Shown here piece by piece: positions 63,701 to 64,000 of a stretch of 64,000 nt of DNA. The stretch's first letter is position 1, and each line of letters begins with the position of its first letter. This DNA is from Thalassotalea nanhaiensis (GTDB lineage Bacteria; Pseudomonadota; Gammaproteobacteria; Enterobacterales; Alteromonadaceae): NCBI RefSeq assembly GCF_031583575.1, contig NZ_CP134146.1:3596001-3660000 (forward strand), given 5' to 3'. The position numbers were made by a program, and so were the translations under genes. The notes below the pieces were generated by a model. That model was not told the DNA's origin, made no database searches, and saw nothing but the letters and a program-made list of their open reading frames with translations.

Positions 63701-64000
63701 AGCAAAACCAGGGTCAAGTCGATACGCTTTACGCATCATTGCTGGCCATGATTTTTGCCCACCAGTTGAACCGGTATGCACGACATTTGCTTGTGCAATA
63801 ATATTATCAACAATAGGTTGCTCAACCATGATTAGCTCTTCACCACTTGCTTGCAACATCAATTGAATTTCACAGGCACGGTTTAAATCGTACATACGCA
63901 TAAATGCATCACCAATAGTAGCACCAAGCGTTAAACCGCCATGGTTTCTCAATAATAAGTGATTATTTGTGCCCAAGTTTTGCTGCAAACGTCGTTTCTC
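63695..64000 (-). CDS. Class II aldolase/adducin family protein, C-terminal part
   Basis: Open at the right edge: on the minus strand the frame has no stop to base 64000, so the N-terminal part is outside. The visible chain contains NNHLLLRNHGGLTLGATIGDAFMRMYDLNRACEIQLML, the C-terminal half of the fuculose-phosphate-aldolase-like fold with the metal-binding NHG His. The family acts in sugar-phosphate or 2-keto-3-deoxy acid cleavage. Same strand as the dehydratase, 187 nt upstream of it. Completes a dehydrogenase-lactonase-dehydratase-aldolase set. Confidence 0.8.
   Translation of the reverse strand, partial: EKRRLQQNLGTNNHLLLRNHGGLTLGATIGDAFMRMYDLNRACEIQLMLQASGEELIMVEQPIVDNIIAQANVVHTGSTGGQKSWPAMMRKAYRLDPGFAK

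Noticed and set aside
1-64000. CRISPR array or IS element
   Set aside because: No regularly spaced direct repeats and no transposase-like reading frame were seen on either strand.

Overview
The window reads as chromosome from a marine gammaproteobacterium of the order Alteromonadales, most like Colwelliaceae (Colwellia/Thalassotalea). This is inferred from the AT-rich sequence and from families typical of that group: DUF3581, DUF3010, DUF2986, DUF3541, VF530, RsmS/YbaM, a GlyGly-CTERM protein, and the retropepsin/transglutaminase-like/glutamate-ligase trio. No rRNA, IS transposase or CRISPR array is visible. Gene density is ordinary except in the first 8 kb.

Layout. 1-979: 3' end of a surface-anchored beta-propeller/Calx-beta protein. 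1106-8269: an intact CAU-anticodon tRNA (probably Ile2), whose last 45 nt plus 7 flanking bases recur exactly at 8218-8269. The two 52-bp repeats frame a 7,080-bp segment that looks like an integrated island. It carries a PD-(D/E)XK-like protein, a GmrSD-like DUF262/DUF1524 protein, a small secreted protein and a CadC-like membrane regulator, but no recognisable integrase. 8515-12379: DUF6090, DUF3016, formate-THF ligase and a methyltransferase. 12670-16041: an exported protein fusing an intact PPP-type phosphatase to an intact FAM20/HipA-like kinase domain, followed by an NTP/NDP-exchange-type transporter. 16108-24156: membrane and stress proteins, a GGDEF cyclase, and a DNA/RNA group (VF530, RNase HI, topoisomerase III).

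24220-27139: an Lrp-type regulator divergent from a PrnB/IDO-like heme dioxygenase and a kynureninase-like enzyme, suggesting a tryptophan/indole oxidative route. 27165-34489: a leftward operon of retropepsin-like protease, transglutaminase-like 7TM protein, ATP-grasp ligase, M3 metallopeptidase and two paralogous DUF3541 proteins. 34729-40458: RsmS, a lytic transglycosylase, an octaheme cytochrome, and DUF1501/DUF1800. 40612-48594: transporters, methyltransferase, an exported ATP-dependent DNA ligase, GIY-YIG, ArfB and DUF2797. 48651-52399: a ferric-iron ABC importer with a candidate Fur box. 52647-58558: two DUF885 lipoprotein peptidases around an orphan lipoprotein and a perfect 24-bp hairpin. 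58705-64000: ThrE-like exporter, NRDE protein, and a catabolic set (SDR, lactonase-type amidohydrolase, MR/MLE dehydratase, class II aldolase) resembling a non-phosphorylating deoxy-sugar pathway.

The items I consider most worth follow-up are the phosphatase-kinase fusion beside a nucleotide transporter (12670-16041), the integrase-less tRNA island (1138-8269), the peptide-modifying operon (27341-34489) and the PrnB-like/kynureninase pair (24844-27139).
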